Source of the DNA: JBNKLG01 sp050292235
Lineage (GTDB): Bacteria; Pseudomonadota; Gammaproteobacteria; Chromatiales; Chromatiaceae
Reading direction: 5' to 3'
DNA length: 11,691 nt
Assembly: GCA_050292235.1 (NCBI GenBank)
Contig: JBNKLG010000086.1
Location: 1 to 11,691 of the forward strand
The translations under genes were made by a program, and so were the position numbers. The notes below the pieces were generated by a model. The model saw only the letters and a list, made by a program, of their open reading frames with translations, was not told where the DNA came from and did no database searches. Positions 1-6,912 of this stretch are shown in pieces. How positions within the stretch are numbered: position 1 is the stretch's first letter; each line of letters opens with the position of its first letter.

Positions 1-214
1 GCGCCCGATCCACAGCCAGGACGTTGCGGGCAATATCCGAGACCATGACAATGCCATGTTCATCATCGGCGTGACGCTTTTTCACCACCAGACAGCGGGT
101 CTCTTTGTGGGCCATGGTCTTGAGAGCATCGGCCACGGTATCCAGACCATCCACCATGTCGAAATTGGTTTTCATGACATCACGGACGCGGACAATGGAT
201 TTTGTTTCGGTCAT
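1..214 (-). CDS. CBS-domain protein, N-terminal part (cut by window edge)
   Basis: The first 71 residues are visible, starting MTETKSIVRVRDVMKTNFDM and continuing through TVADALKTM, CLVVKK and GIVMVSDIARNVLA. This is the usual order of one CBS motif: the 'V.DVM' strand, the 'T..DAL..M' helix, the 'LVV' strand and the 'G.V...DI' end. CBS domains normally occur in pairs and bind adenine nucleotides, so a second copy is expected left of the window. No membrane or enzyme domain is visible in this part. The ATG overlaps the stop of the PII-like gene in an ATGA, so the two are probably translationally coupled. The context, last seen gene of a DUF1538 transporter operon, suggests a cytosolic regulatory subunit sensing AMP, ADP or ATP. 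That role is inferred; the fold call is firm. Confidence 0.85.
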   Translation of the reverse strand, partial: MTETKSIVRVRDVMKTNFDMVDGLDTVADALKTMAHKETRCLVVKKRHADDEHGIVMVSDIARNVLAVDRA

Positions 215-561
215 ATCTGATCCTCCACCATGCTGTAGAGCTCGTTGATCTGATGGCTTACACCCACGGCATCTTCGACATCGATCTGAAAGGCGATACC
301 ACGCCCCGGTTTCTCTTCGAATTTGCAGACCTCAGCGAGAATCTCCAATATCTGCCGGGAGAGATGCTCCTCCACCAGCAGGAGAACCACGTCCCGCTGG
401 GCCTCCAGGCTCAGGCCAAAAAAGGTCTTGGATTTACTCATCCCCTCACCCCGGGCCGAGTTAATGACCGTCGAGCCCTTGGCCCCGGCCTCTCTGGCGG
501 CCTTCACCACCCTGTCCGTGAGGTTATCCTCTACCAGAGCAATAATCAGCTTAAAGTGCAT
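211..561 (-). CDS. PII-like (GlnB-fold) regulatory protein beside a DUF1538 transporter
   Basis: 116 residues, the size of PII proteins. The start MHFKLIIALVEDNLTDRVVK is taken because it begins 2 bases after the upstream DUF1538 stop, has a GGGGGT purine tract before it, and gives a normal PII N-terminus. The open frame extends further upstream only as out-of-frame sequence inside the DUF1538 gene. Visible PII traits are the first strand KLIIALV, the helix DRVVKAAREAGAKGSTV, a shortened T-loop region around residues 37-55, the second strand DVVLLLVEE, and a C-terminal PGRGIAFQIDVEDAVGV resembling the nucleotide-binding C-terminal segment of PII. The T-loop region has no tyrosine, so uridylylation at the classical GlnB/GlnK site is not possible. 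PII proteins are homotrimers that bind ATP/ADP and often gate a membrane transporter. The likely partner here is the DUF1538 pair just upstream (inference). Confidence 0.85.
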   Translation of the reverse strand: MHFKLIIALVEDNLTDRVVKAAREAGAKGSTVINSARGEGMSKSKTFFGLSLEAQRDVVLLLVEEHLSRQILEILAEVCKFEEKPGRGIAFQIDVEDAVGVSHQINELYSMVEDQI

Positions 562-563
562 CT

Positions 564-1346
564 CTACCCCCTTTTTTGTCGCTTCTGTTCTCGCCGCCCA
601 TACCAGTCGCCCACCTGAGCGTACGCCATCACCGCCATGATGGGAAAGAGGCTGGCGAAGGCGATGAGGCCAAATCCATCCAGCAAAGGATTGCGACCCG
701 GAATGTTGCTGGACAATCCCAATCCCAATGCCGCCACCAGGGGCACGGTCACTGTGGAAGTGGTGACACCACCGGAATCGTAGGCCAGGGCAATAATGGC
801 CTTGGGACAATAGAGCGTCTGCACCATGACCAGAACGTAACCGGCCATGATGTAGTAATGCAATGGCGTGCCGGTGACAATGCGAAAAGCACCCAGAGCA
901 ATACCGATCGCCACCCCGATGGCCACGGCAATCCGCAGCCCCGTAGCACCAACACTGCCACCGGATACCTGCTGCGCCTTTAGCGCCACTGCCAGCAAAG
1001 AGGGCTCCGCAATGGTAGTGGAAAAGCCGATGGCCGCCGCAAACAGATAGACCCAGAGATAGTGCGTCCAACGGGCTCCTTCATGGCCATCCGGCAGTCC
1101 CAAAAATTCGGGATGGGTCAACTGGGCCGCCATCACCTTCCCTAAAGGGAAAAGCGCCTCCTCCAATCCCATGAGAAAAAAACTCAGCCCCAGAATGACC
1201 AGCAAAAAGCCCAGCAATACCTGACGCAGATGGGGAACGGGACGGCGTAACACCAGAAACTGAAACCCAAACAGCACCCCGGCGATGGGCAGAACATCAT
1301 CAAGGGTATCGATAAAGATGCGCAGGAAATCGACAGGAGAACTCAT
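564..1346 (-). CDS. DUF1538 membrane protein, second subunit (UmpB-like)
   Basis: 260 residues with several hydrophobic segments (about 22-34, 43-61, 97-108, 138-152, 165-178, 202-215, 226-242) and a basic tail ending REQKRQKRG. DUF1538 signatures are GLEEALFPLGK near 60-70, TTIAEP at 110-115, AYDSGGVTTSTVTVP at 188-202 and GRNPLLDGFGLIAFAS at 217-232. It is a clear paralogue of the preceding gene and overlaps it by 4 bases (ATGA), so the two products are made together, probably as a heteromer. From memory of the literature, a DUF1538 pair from a Halomonas (UmpA/UmpB) works as a two-component Na+(Li+,K+)/H+ antiporter. Transport by this particular pair is inferred from family membership. Conserved acidic residues next to small-residue motifs (E in AEP, D in AYDSGG and DGFG) would suit cation/proton exchange. 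Confidence 0.88.
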   Translation of the reverse strand: MSSPVDFLRIFIDTLDDVLPIAGVLFGFQFLVLRRPVPHLRQVLLGFLLVILGLSFFLMGLEEALFPLGKVMAAQLTHPEFLGLPDGHEGARWTHYLWVYLFAAAIGFSTTIAEPSLLAVALKAQQVSGGSVGATGLRIAVAIGVAIGIALGAFRIVTGTPLHYYIMAGYVLVMVQTLYCPKAIIALAYDSGGVTTSTVTVPLVAALGLGLSSNIPGRNPLLDGFGLIAFASLFPIMAVMAYAQVGDWYGRREQKRQKRG

Positions 1347-2101
1347 TGCAGCAACATCCCATAGCCCATGACGAAGATCATGGGGGTCAGCGAGGCAAAA
1401 GCGATGAGGCCAAAGCCATCGGTCAGAGGGTTGCGCCCAGCGATAGCACTGGACAGGCCCACCCCCAAAGCAGTCACCAGAGGCACCGTAATGGTAGAGG
1501 TAGTTACCCCACCGGAATCATAGGCGATACCAATGATCTCCTTGGGCGCAAAAGCGGTCATGATCACCACGCCAAAGTAACCAGCCAGGATCAGATACTG
1601 CACAGGCCAGCCCATAATAATGCGAATCACACCCAGCAGAATGGCCACGCCTACCGACAGTGCCACTGAGAATCGCAAGCCCTCGGCATAGCGGGTCATG
1701 GCCGCCTCGCTCTTCTCAATCAAACCACCTTCTGCAGCGACCTGAGCAGCCTCATCCGCCACCGCAATCAAAGCAGGCTCAGCCACCGTAGTGCCAAACC
1801 CCAAAGCAAAAGCGAACAGGCTCAACCAAAGCAGACTGCCTTTGCTGGCGAAGTCAAAAGCCATGGTTTCACCCAGGGGGAAAAGCCCCATCTGCAAACC
1901 CTGCACAAAAAGAGTGAGGCCAACCACCACCAGGATGATGCCAAAAGTAATCTCAAACAGATTGGGAAAGGGCTTTTGCAGAACGACCAACTGAAAAAAA
2001 CTGATGACCAGGATAATGGGCAAAAGATCTTTGCCACTATCCCGTAGAGATGCCAGCAATTTTCCAATCCAACGCTTCAATTCAGAGCCCTTTGCCAGCA
2101 A
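1343..2101 (-). CDS. DUF1538 membrane protein, first subunit (UmpA-like), TTG start
   Basis: 252 residues, polytopic inner-membrane protein. Family motifs are QGLQMGLFPLGETMA near 67-81, GTTVAEPALIAVADEA at 103-118, AYDSGGVTTSTITVP at 193-207 and GRNPLTDGFGLIAFAS at 222-237. The short N-terminus (KGSELKRWIGKLL) is basic and amphipathic before the first membrane segment. No in-frame ATG exists between the upstream in-frame stop (about 2135-2137) and the first hydrophobic segment. The best start is TTG at 2101, with CTG just after it, and neither has a convincing Shine-Dalgarno sequence. An ATG at 2104-2106 is out of frame. It is the first gene of the operon, overlapping the next DUF1538 gene by ATGA. 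Function is by analogy with UmpAB-type cation/H+ antiporters. The exact N-terminus is uncertain by a few residues. Confidence 0.87.
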   Translation of the reverse strand: MLAKGSELKRWIGKLLASLRDSGKDLLPIILVISFFQLVVLQKPFPNLFEITFGIILVVVGLTLFVQGLQMGLFPLGETMAFDFASKGSLLWLSLFAFALGFGTTVAEPALIAVADEAAQVAAEGGLIEKSEAAMTRYAEGLRFSVALSVGVAILLGVIRIIMGWPVQYLILAGYFGVVIMTAFAPKEIIGIAYDSGGVTTSTITVPLVTALGVGLSSAIAGRNPLTDGFGLIAFASLTPMIFVMGYGMLLQ

Positions 2102-2349
2102 GGCATTGCTTGTTGGGTTAAGCTTAGCTGAAATCTACTCCGCGCCAAACCAAGACCCCAATATCTGACGCAAAGAACATTTTGTGAACCCGGTCACCTT
2201 TTCTCGGCACTTCATCAACTAAATTTAATCTAACTCCAGGTGTCAGGTTTTTTCCGCTATAGTTACTGAGGACCCAAAGAAATTGCCTCCTTTTGTAATT
2301 ATTTGGAACGAAAATTGAAGGTGCAAACGCATCATTGTATCCTGACAAC

Positions 2350-2369
2350 AGCCCCATTTTTCAGGGGCT
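2350..2369 (+). promoter_or_regulatory. Small hairpin upstream of the DUF1631 gene
   Basis: AGCCCC (2350-2355) pairs with GGGGCT (2364-2369) across an 8-base A/T-rich loop. An alternative pairing, CCTGA (2341-2345) with TCAGG (2361-2365), uses overlapping bases, so the two helices exclude each other. No run of T follows on either strand, so it is a poor intrinsic terminator. If transcription of the DUF1631 gene starts upstream, it would sit in the 5' leader. The role is unknown. Confidence 0.35.
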
Positions 2370-2381
2370 CTAACTAAGGGG

Positions 2382-2398
2382 GGAGCGGATTCCGTTCC
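2382..2398 (+). promoter_or_regulatory. Small hairpin near the DUF1631 start
   Basis: GGAGCGG (2382-2388) pairs with CCGTTCC (2392-2398), with one G-T wobble and a 3-base loop. It ends 17 bases before the ATG at 2416. It could be an imperfect palindromic operator, since CGGATTCCG lies at its centre, or a leader hairpin limiting ribosome access. No T tract follows, so it is not a terminator. Confidence 0.3.
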
Positions 2399-2415
2399 TA
2401 TTTGAGACCGCAGGT

Positions 2416-4752
2416 ATGCCCATGGTTGCCAGTCGACAAAACTCGGATGGAAAGGTCATCAATTTACCCACTCAAGGAAGAACCAAAACATCTTATGGAT
2501 TGAGCGACCATTCCAATAGCCTGACCAGTGAGTGCAAGCGCCTCACTGAGGCCCGTCTGAACAAAATGCTACAAAGCCTGCTGGAAGGGCTGGACGATAG
2601 CCTGTTCAATCTGGCCGAAAAGGCCGACAGTCACAAACAGAACGACTACTTCCATGCCATGCGTGAAATGCGCAAACTGGGTAGTGGCCTGGCGCATCGA
2701 GTCAGCCGACAGGTATTGGCCCAATTCGACCAATTCATTCAACAGGGCCCAAACGCCAAACAGTTTATCCCCCAAAGCCAACTCAGCGATGAGCTGAGTC
2801 TGGTAGAGGAGTCCAGTTTTGAGGAAGAGCTTGCCATCACTACCATGAGCAAGCGCACGGAAAAACAACACTCTCAAGAACTTTCGGCCCTGGCTGATCG
2901 CTTTGGACTCATCATCCAGCAGAAAGAGCTGGAGGCAAAAGAGCTTCCGGTCGCACCCAGAGTGATTTGCCAAGCCATTGCTGACCCCATTTCAGAACTG
3001 GGCATGGAGCTGGATACCCGTTTGGTCATTTACAAGCTGTTTGAAAAGGGCATTGCCACCCAACTGGGCAAACTCTATGGCGATCTCAACAACCTATTGA
3101 GTCAAAACGGTGTTCTTCCGAAACTCCCCAAAAAAGGCATACGTAATCCAAACCGCTCCAGCTCTGGTAGTCGGAGAGCCCCCGACAAAGAGGGACAATC
3201 TGAAGGAAAACTGAAAACCCGAGAAGATGAGGACACCGCAGACACAGAAGCGGAAGCAGAAGCCCTGCAACTTTTTGACACTCTGCGGCAACTGGTTGCC
3301 CAGCATCCCTTAATTGCCGCTTCTGCGACAGCAAGCAGTGCGGCAACGGCCGCCTTACCCGCTGCACCCACCGGCGAAGTCCTTTCCGCCCTGAGCCAGA
3401 TTCAGCACCTGCCACCAGCCACGACAGCCAGTAGCCTCTCCCCCGATGAACTCAAGGCCCTGTTGCTACAACAACACGCCATCGGCCAGGGCGAGAAAGC
3501 CCAACAGCATCTGGACAGAAACGACGAAGAGATGATCAACGTCGTCGCACTTTTGTTCGATTACATTCTGGATGACCCGGCGCTCAGTGACCATATCAAG
3601 GTCTTATTGGGTCGCTTGCAAATACCCTTACTCAAGGTGGCATTGATAGATCGCAGCCTCTTTGGGAAGAAAAATCATCCGGCCCGGCGCCTGTTGAACA
3701 ATCTGGCCAAGGCCGCGGTACGTCTCGATGATGGGGCAGTGTCAAATGAAGACCCGCTCTACCTCATGATTGAGTCCACGGTTGAGACCATTCTTAAAGA
3801 GTTTGAAGACAATCTCGATATCTTTACCACCCTGCTGGAAGACTTTGCTGCCTTTCTTAATCAGGAGGAGGCCAAGGCCGAGGCCATTGAAAGGCGTGAA
3901 TCCAAGGCCAACGAGGGTCGTGAACGCCTGCGTGCTGCCCGTCGCCTGGCCAAAGAGAGCCTGCGGTATCTTCTGGAACGCCACCCCAGAATGGCAGATG
4001 TCACCCGCACCCTCATGGCTGGCCCTTGGAAAGATGTGTTGTCTACGGCCTGTTTACGTCATGGGCCTGAAAGCGATGAGTGGCATCAGGATCTCGATCT
4101 CATTGAGCGCATCATCTGGAGTACCGAACCCAAAAGCTCCACTGAAGACCGACAAAGGCTGCTTTCCGATATTCCCATCCTGATCCGCAGCCTCAAAGAT
4201 ATGCTGGATCGCATTGCCTTTGATTCAGAAAAAAGCCGAATCATCTTTCAAGCACTGCAGCAGGCCCATATTGCCTGCCTTCGCAACAAAGCACCACAAA
4301 CCACCACCCGTCTTCTTTTTGACGAGCCGGATTCAGAACTTGAGGAAGACACGGAAATCAGTATTTTCACCCCAACCCTTTCCAGCCCGGTCTCCACCGA
4401 TATGGAAACGGATGCTGAGGAAACCGAGCTTTCCCCCGATGAAGAGACCATCGACAACAGCCAAGACGATGCCTGGCAATTGGCTGAAACCGCCGAGATC
4501 GGGACCTGGTTCGAATATAAATTTGGTGGTGACGCCCTGCTTCGGGTCAAGTTGTCATGGCGCAGTGGCATCAGTGACCTCTGCGTCTTCGTCAATCGCA
4601 AAGGCATGAAAGTCGCGGAGTTGCGTGTACCCGAGATCGCAGAAGGCATACGCCGTGGTGACCTGCGCGTCGTGGAAGAAGCCGCCTCTCCTTTCCTGGT
4701 CGATCGCGCCATGAATGCCCTGGTGAAATCCCTGAAACAACGAGTTGCCTAA
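2416..4752 (+). CDS. DUF1631 family protein, large, PilZ-like C-terminus
   Basis: 778 residues, no signal peptide and no membrane segment, so probably cytosolic. The N-terminal third has the family pattern (RLNKMLQSLLEGLDDSLFNL, then ADSHKQNDYFHAMREMR). A low-complexity charged and Ala-rich linker covers about 240-330. The middle is mostly helical, with a probable coiled coil rich in Glu and Arg near 485-515 (EEAKAEAIERRESKA). A second, very acidic linker spans about 636-690. The last 89 residues (GTWFEYKF, LLRVKLSWRS, VFVNRKGMKVAEL) look like the barrel of a PilZ-type domain, but I see no RxxxR c-di-GMP motif. The ATG at 2416 has only a weak AGG before it, and ATG at 2422 is an alternative. 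The gene stands alone between a divergent operon and a bidirectional terminator. The family has no established role that I can state. Some databases call members 'thymidine phosphorylase', which this sequence does not support. Confidence 0.85.
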   Translation: MPMVASRQNSDGKVINLPTQGRTKTSYGLSDHSNSLTSECKRLTEARLNKMLQSLLEGLDDSLFNLAEKADSHKQNDYFHAMREMRKLGSGLAHRVSRQVLAQFDQFIQQGPNAKQFIPQSQLSDELSLVEESSFEEELAITTMSKRTEKQHSQELSALADRFGLIIQQKELEAKELPVAPRVICQAIADPISELGMELDTRLVIYKLFEKGIATQLGKLYGDLNNLLSQNGVLPKLPKKGIRNPNRSSSGSRRAPDKEGQSEGKLKTREDEDTADTEAEAEALQLFDTLRQLVAQHPLIAASATASSAATAALPAAPTGEVLSALSQIQHLPPATTASSLSPDELKALLLQQHAIGQGEKAQQHLDRNDEEMINVVALLFDYILDDPALSDHIKVLLGRLQIPLLKVALIDRSLFGKKNHPARRLLNNLAKAAVRLDDGAVSNEDPLYLMIESTVETILKEFEDNLDIFTTLLEDFAAFLNQEEAKAEAIERRESKANEGRERLRAARRLAKESLRYLLERHPRMADVTRTLMAGPWKDVLSTACLRHGPESDEWHQDLDLIERIIWSTEPKSSTEDRQRLLSDIPILIRSLKDMLDRIAFDSEKSRIIFQALQQAHIACLRNKAPQTTTRLLFDEPDSELEEDTEISIFTPTLSSPVSTDMETDAEETELSPDEETIDNSQDDAWQLAETAEIGTWFEYKFGGDALLRVKLSWRSGISDLCVFVNRKGMKVAELRVPEIAEGIRRGDLRVVEEAASPFLVDRAMNALVKSLKQRVA

Positions 4753-4766
4753 TCTGCATTCCCCAT

Positions 4767-4800
4767 AAGATTAAGGGCGCCATCTGGCGCCCTTAATCTT
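4767..4800. terminator. Perfect bidirectional terminator hairpin
   Basis: AAGATTAAGGGCGCCA (4767-4782) is the exact complement of TGGCGCCCTTAATCTT (4785-4800). This gives 16-base arms, in practice about 15 pairs closed by a tetraloop. The plus strand ends in TTAATCTTTCGCTTT, and the minus-strand copy also ends with T-rich sequence in its outer arm. It lies between the DUF1631 stop (4752) and the fccB stop (4820) of converging genes, the usual place for a shared rho-independent terminator. Confidence 0.85.
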
Positions 4801-4819
4801 TCGCTTTATGGCAAAAGTA

Positions 4820-6130
4820 TCAGCCAAAGATATCCTGGGTAATGTTCCTGTACCAGGAGTACGCAAACTGAACTTCCCGGGCACGCATGGCATCGGTGGT
4901 TTCGTCATAACCTGGCGTCAAACCACCCGCCCCCTTAACTGGCTGGATCGTGCCATCGGCATAACGATAGACCATGGCTACAGAAACGGCATCACTGGGC
5001 GTAATAAGGGAATAACAGGTATTGACATAGGAAGGCTGTGGTGCCTCCTGACCATTGAGCAAGGCCACCACGGCAGCAGCACAAACCTTTGCCTCGGAGT
5101 TCGCGGCATAGCCCGACTTGGGGATAGGCGAGGCAATGGCCGCATCACCGATCACATGGATGCCCGGCCTCTGCATGGATTCAAAGGTCTTGACGTCCAC
5201 CGGACACCAGCCACCCTCATTGGTCAGCCCCGCTTCAAAGGCGATCTTACCCGCCTTTTGCGCCGGTATCAGATTCAATACATCGGCTCTCACCTCATCA
5301 AAAGCAGTGGTCACCGTGCGGGTTTTGGGATCAATGGCGGTGACCACATTGTCATCCGCCCCTTTTGGTGTGCCGCGCCATTCGATCAAAGCGTTGTCGG
5401 TTTCATAGCCGAAATATCGTTTCCAGCCCGCAACAAAAAGGCTCATCTTAGAAAAAGCCGGTTTGGGATCGATGAGGATAACCTTCGATTTCGGTTTATG
5501 GTTTTTCAGGTACCAGGCAATCTGCGAAGCACGCTCATAGGGGCCCGGCGGACAGCGATAGGGATTGGGTGGCGGGCAAATGACCACGGTACCACCATCG
5601 TCCATTGCCTCCAGTTGTTTGCGTAACAGCCGCGTCTGTGAACCCGCCTTCCAGGCATGGGGGATCTCTTCAGCCACCGTCTCATCATAGCCTTCGATCC
5701 CGTCCCATCTAAAACCCACACCGGGAGAGACGATACAACGGTCAAAGGCAAAGGTCTGACCACCTGCCGTCATCACCACCCGCTTTTCCGCATCGATAGC
5801 CGTGGCTTTATCGTGCACCACAGTACAACCGTGCTTTTTCAGACCATCGTAGCCAAATTTGATCGAATCCAGCTGGCGCTCTCCGCTCAGTACCTCATTA
5901 CTGAGGTAACAGGTGTAATAGTGTTCATTGGGCTCAATAATCGTGACCTCGATATTGGCATCCGCCATACGAATATATTTGGCTGCCGTAGCGCCGCCGG
6001 TGCCACCACCGACGACCACCACCTTTTTCTTGGCACCCGCACTGGCAAAGGCGCCAAAGCCCAGGGAAGTGCTGACCACCGCAGCACCACCAGACAATTT
6101 GAAAAAGTCTCTGCGATTCAATGGACTCAT
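4820..6130 (-). CDS. fccB: Flavocytochrome c sulfide dehydrogenase, flavoprotein subunit
   Basis: 436 residues. FccB oxidises sulfide to sulfur species in the periplasm and passes electrons through FccA to the cytochrome chain. A TAT signal opens the protein (NRRDFFKLSGG), with the mature chain starting near residue 33. The FAD-binding motif KKVVVVGGGTGG is at about 35-46. Cys74 in YYTCYLSNEV matches the cysteine covalently linked to FAD. Cys193 (PYRCPPGPYE) and Cys372 (YVNTCYSLITP) match the redox-active disulfide. HVIGDA at 325-330 is the second FAD contact. Counting from residue 33, Cys74 and Cys193 become 42 and 161, as in the Allochromatium enzyme. It follows fccA after 12 bases, and its strong ribosome-binding site (6134-6144 on the plus strand) overlaps the fccA stop codon, which favours coupled translation. 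Soluble SoxF is a close relative, but the neighbouring diheme cytochrome supports FccB. Confidence 0.95.
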   Translation of the reverse strand: MSPLNRRDFFKLSGGAAVVSTSLGFGAFASAGAKKKVVVVGGGTGGATAAKYIRMADANIEVTIIEPNEHYYTCYLSNEVLSGERQLDSIKFGYDGLKKHGCTVVHDKATAIDAEKRVVMTAGGQTFAFDRCIVSPGVGFRWDGIEGYDETVAEEIPHAWKAGSQTRLLRKQLEAMDDGGTVVICPPPNPYRCPPGPYERASQIAWYLKNHKPKSKVILIDPKPAFSKMSLFVAGWKRYFGYETDNALIEWRGTPKGADDNVVTAIDPKTRTVTTAFDEVRADVLNLIPAQKAGKIAFEAGLTNEGGWCPVDVKTFESMQRPGIHVIGDAAIASPIPKSGYAANSEAKVCAAAVVALLNGQEAPQPSYVNTCYSLITPSDAVSVAMVYRYADGTIQPVKGAGGLTPGYDETTDAMRAREVQFAYSWYRNITQDIFG

Positions 6131-6142
6131 GAACCTCTCCTC

Positions 6143-6730
6143 CTACTTCTGGCTGGCGTAATAGTGTAAAAGCTGTTTGATGCCTTCATCACCGGCCTGC
6201 TGATGCATCTTCTCGATCTTTCTTTTCATCTTATTGGGTATCTCCCGACTGCCATTTGAGAAGTCTTCGAAACTATAGATCAGATAGGGTAGCCACTGGC
6301 CCGCAATCACGCCGCTATCCTCACTGGATTTGCCACCCTCCTCGTGGCATTTCTCGCAGAACGTTTCATGCAACTTGGCACCTTTTTCTGCCAGGGCAGC
6401 ATCGGCCTTCTGATCTGCAGGCTGAAATGTCTGCCGCCCAAAATAATCGGCCATGGCTTCAAATTCCTTTTTGGAATAGCCCTTGGCAATCCGATTCATG
6501 ATGGTGGCAAAACGATCCTCCTCTTTGAATGCCATCATGGCATCCATGAAAGCCTCTTTTCCCATACCTGCGATGGTCGGCGTGGCCGGCCCCTGGCTGA
6601 CACCATGGGTTCCGTGACAGCCTGCGCAGGCATTGCCCAGCATGGCACCACTGGGGGTTGCTGCCGAAATCGCCGAGCTCAGGGCCAAACCACAAGCCGC
6701 TAACGCACCTTTACATAAGGATTTTTGCAT
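6143..6730 (-). CDS. fccA: Flavocytochrome c sulfide dehydrogenase, diheme cytochrome subunit
   Basis: 195 residues. A Sec signal peptide (MQKSLCKGALAACGLALSSA, cleavage likely after AISA at 23) is followed by two class I cytochrome c domains. CAGCH at 35-39 and CEKCH at 125-129 bind the two hemes. Met56 and Met168 are plausible sixth ligands, at the expected spacing after each heme site. The start at 6730 is chosen over a longer frame because GGAGGA lies 5 bases upstream and the product then begins with a clean signal peptide. This subunit takes electrons from the flavin of FccB and passes them to small periplasmic cytochromes. It is the first gene of the fccAB pair. No clear promoter is visible in the 182-base gap shared with the divergent djlA. 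Confidence 0.95.
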   Translation of the reverse strand: MQKSLCKGALAACGLALSSAISAATPSGAMLGNACAGCHGTHGVSQGPATPTIAGMGKEAFMDAMMAFKEEDRFATIMNRIAKGYSKKEFEAMADYFGRQTFQPADQKADAALAEKGAKLHETFCEKCHEEGGKSSEDSGVIAGQWLPYLIYSFEDFSNGSREIPNKMKRKIEKMHQQAGDEGIKQLLHYYASQK

Positions 6731-6735
6731 CGGAG

Positions 6736-6741
6736 TCCTCC
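6736..6741 (-). promoter_or_regulatory. Ribosome-binding site of fccA
   Basis: GGAGGA on the minus strand, 5 bases before ATG 6730. It decides the start of fccA: the longer open frame back to 6814 lacks such a site and would place 28 charged residues before the signal peptide. Confidence 0.85.
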
Positions 6742-6912
6742 ACGGGGTTTCAAAGGGAAAAGGTCGCACTTTCCTGTCCAACCTGAAGGCGACAGCATAA
6801 CAAGCAGTCACCAAAGCGTGCAGAGTTTGACCTCAGACAGGCCAAGCCGTTCCCATCCCAGAGGACACCTAAGGGTAAGATAGGGTTTTCAGACTTCAGA
6901 GCGACAAAAAAG

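Larger units (their letters stand above)
2107..2415. other. AT-rich divergent intergenic region
   Basis: About 310 bases separate the start of the minus-strand DUF1538 operon from the plus-strand DUF1631 gene. It is visibly richer in A and T than the genes on either side and must carry the control signals for both units. I find no promoter with good -35 and -10 matches on either strand. A minus-strand open frame (2124-2357, 77 codons, starting MGLLSGYNDAF) crosses most of it. It has no ribosome-binding site, its ATG lies inside a hairpin, and I recognise no family, so it is not called as a gene. Two small hairpins lie at the right end and are listed separately. Confidence 0.6.

Noticed and set aside
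562..1071. N-terminal extension of the PII-like gene to 286 codons
   Set aside because: The extra sequence is the DUF1538 gene read in a wrong frame. The MHFKLIIAL start at 561 gives a standard PII length.
2124..2357. 77-codon minus-strand open frame in the intergenic region
   Set aside because: No ribosome-binding site, ATG within a hairpin, no recognised family. Kept only as an observation.
2350..2398. Hairpins read as intrinsic terminators
   Set aside because: No run of T follows either hairpin on either strand, and they lie between divergent genes where terminators are not expected.
2416..4752. Calling the DUF1631 protein a thymidine phosphorylase
   Set aside because: No thymidine phosphorylase motifs are present. 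That name is a carried-over database label for this family.
4808..5626. Long open frame of 272 codons on the plus strand, antisense to fccB
   Set aside because: It lies wholly opposite fccB, whose family motifs are certain. Its translation is rich in Arg, Gly and His with no recognisable domain or ribosome site.
6731..6814. Longer start for fccA at 6814
   Set aside because: It would add 28 residues before a clean signal peptide and lacks the GGAGGA that precedes ATG 6730.
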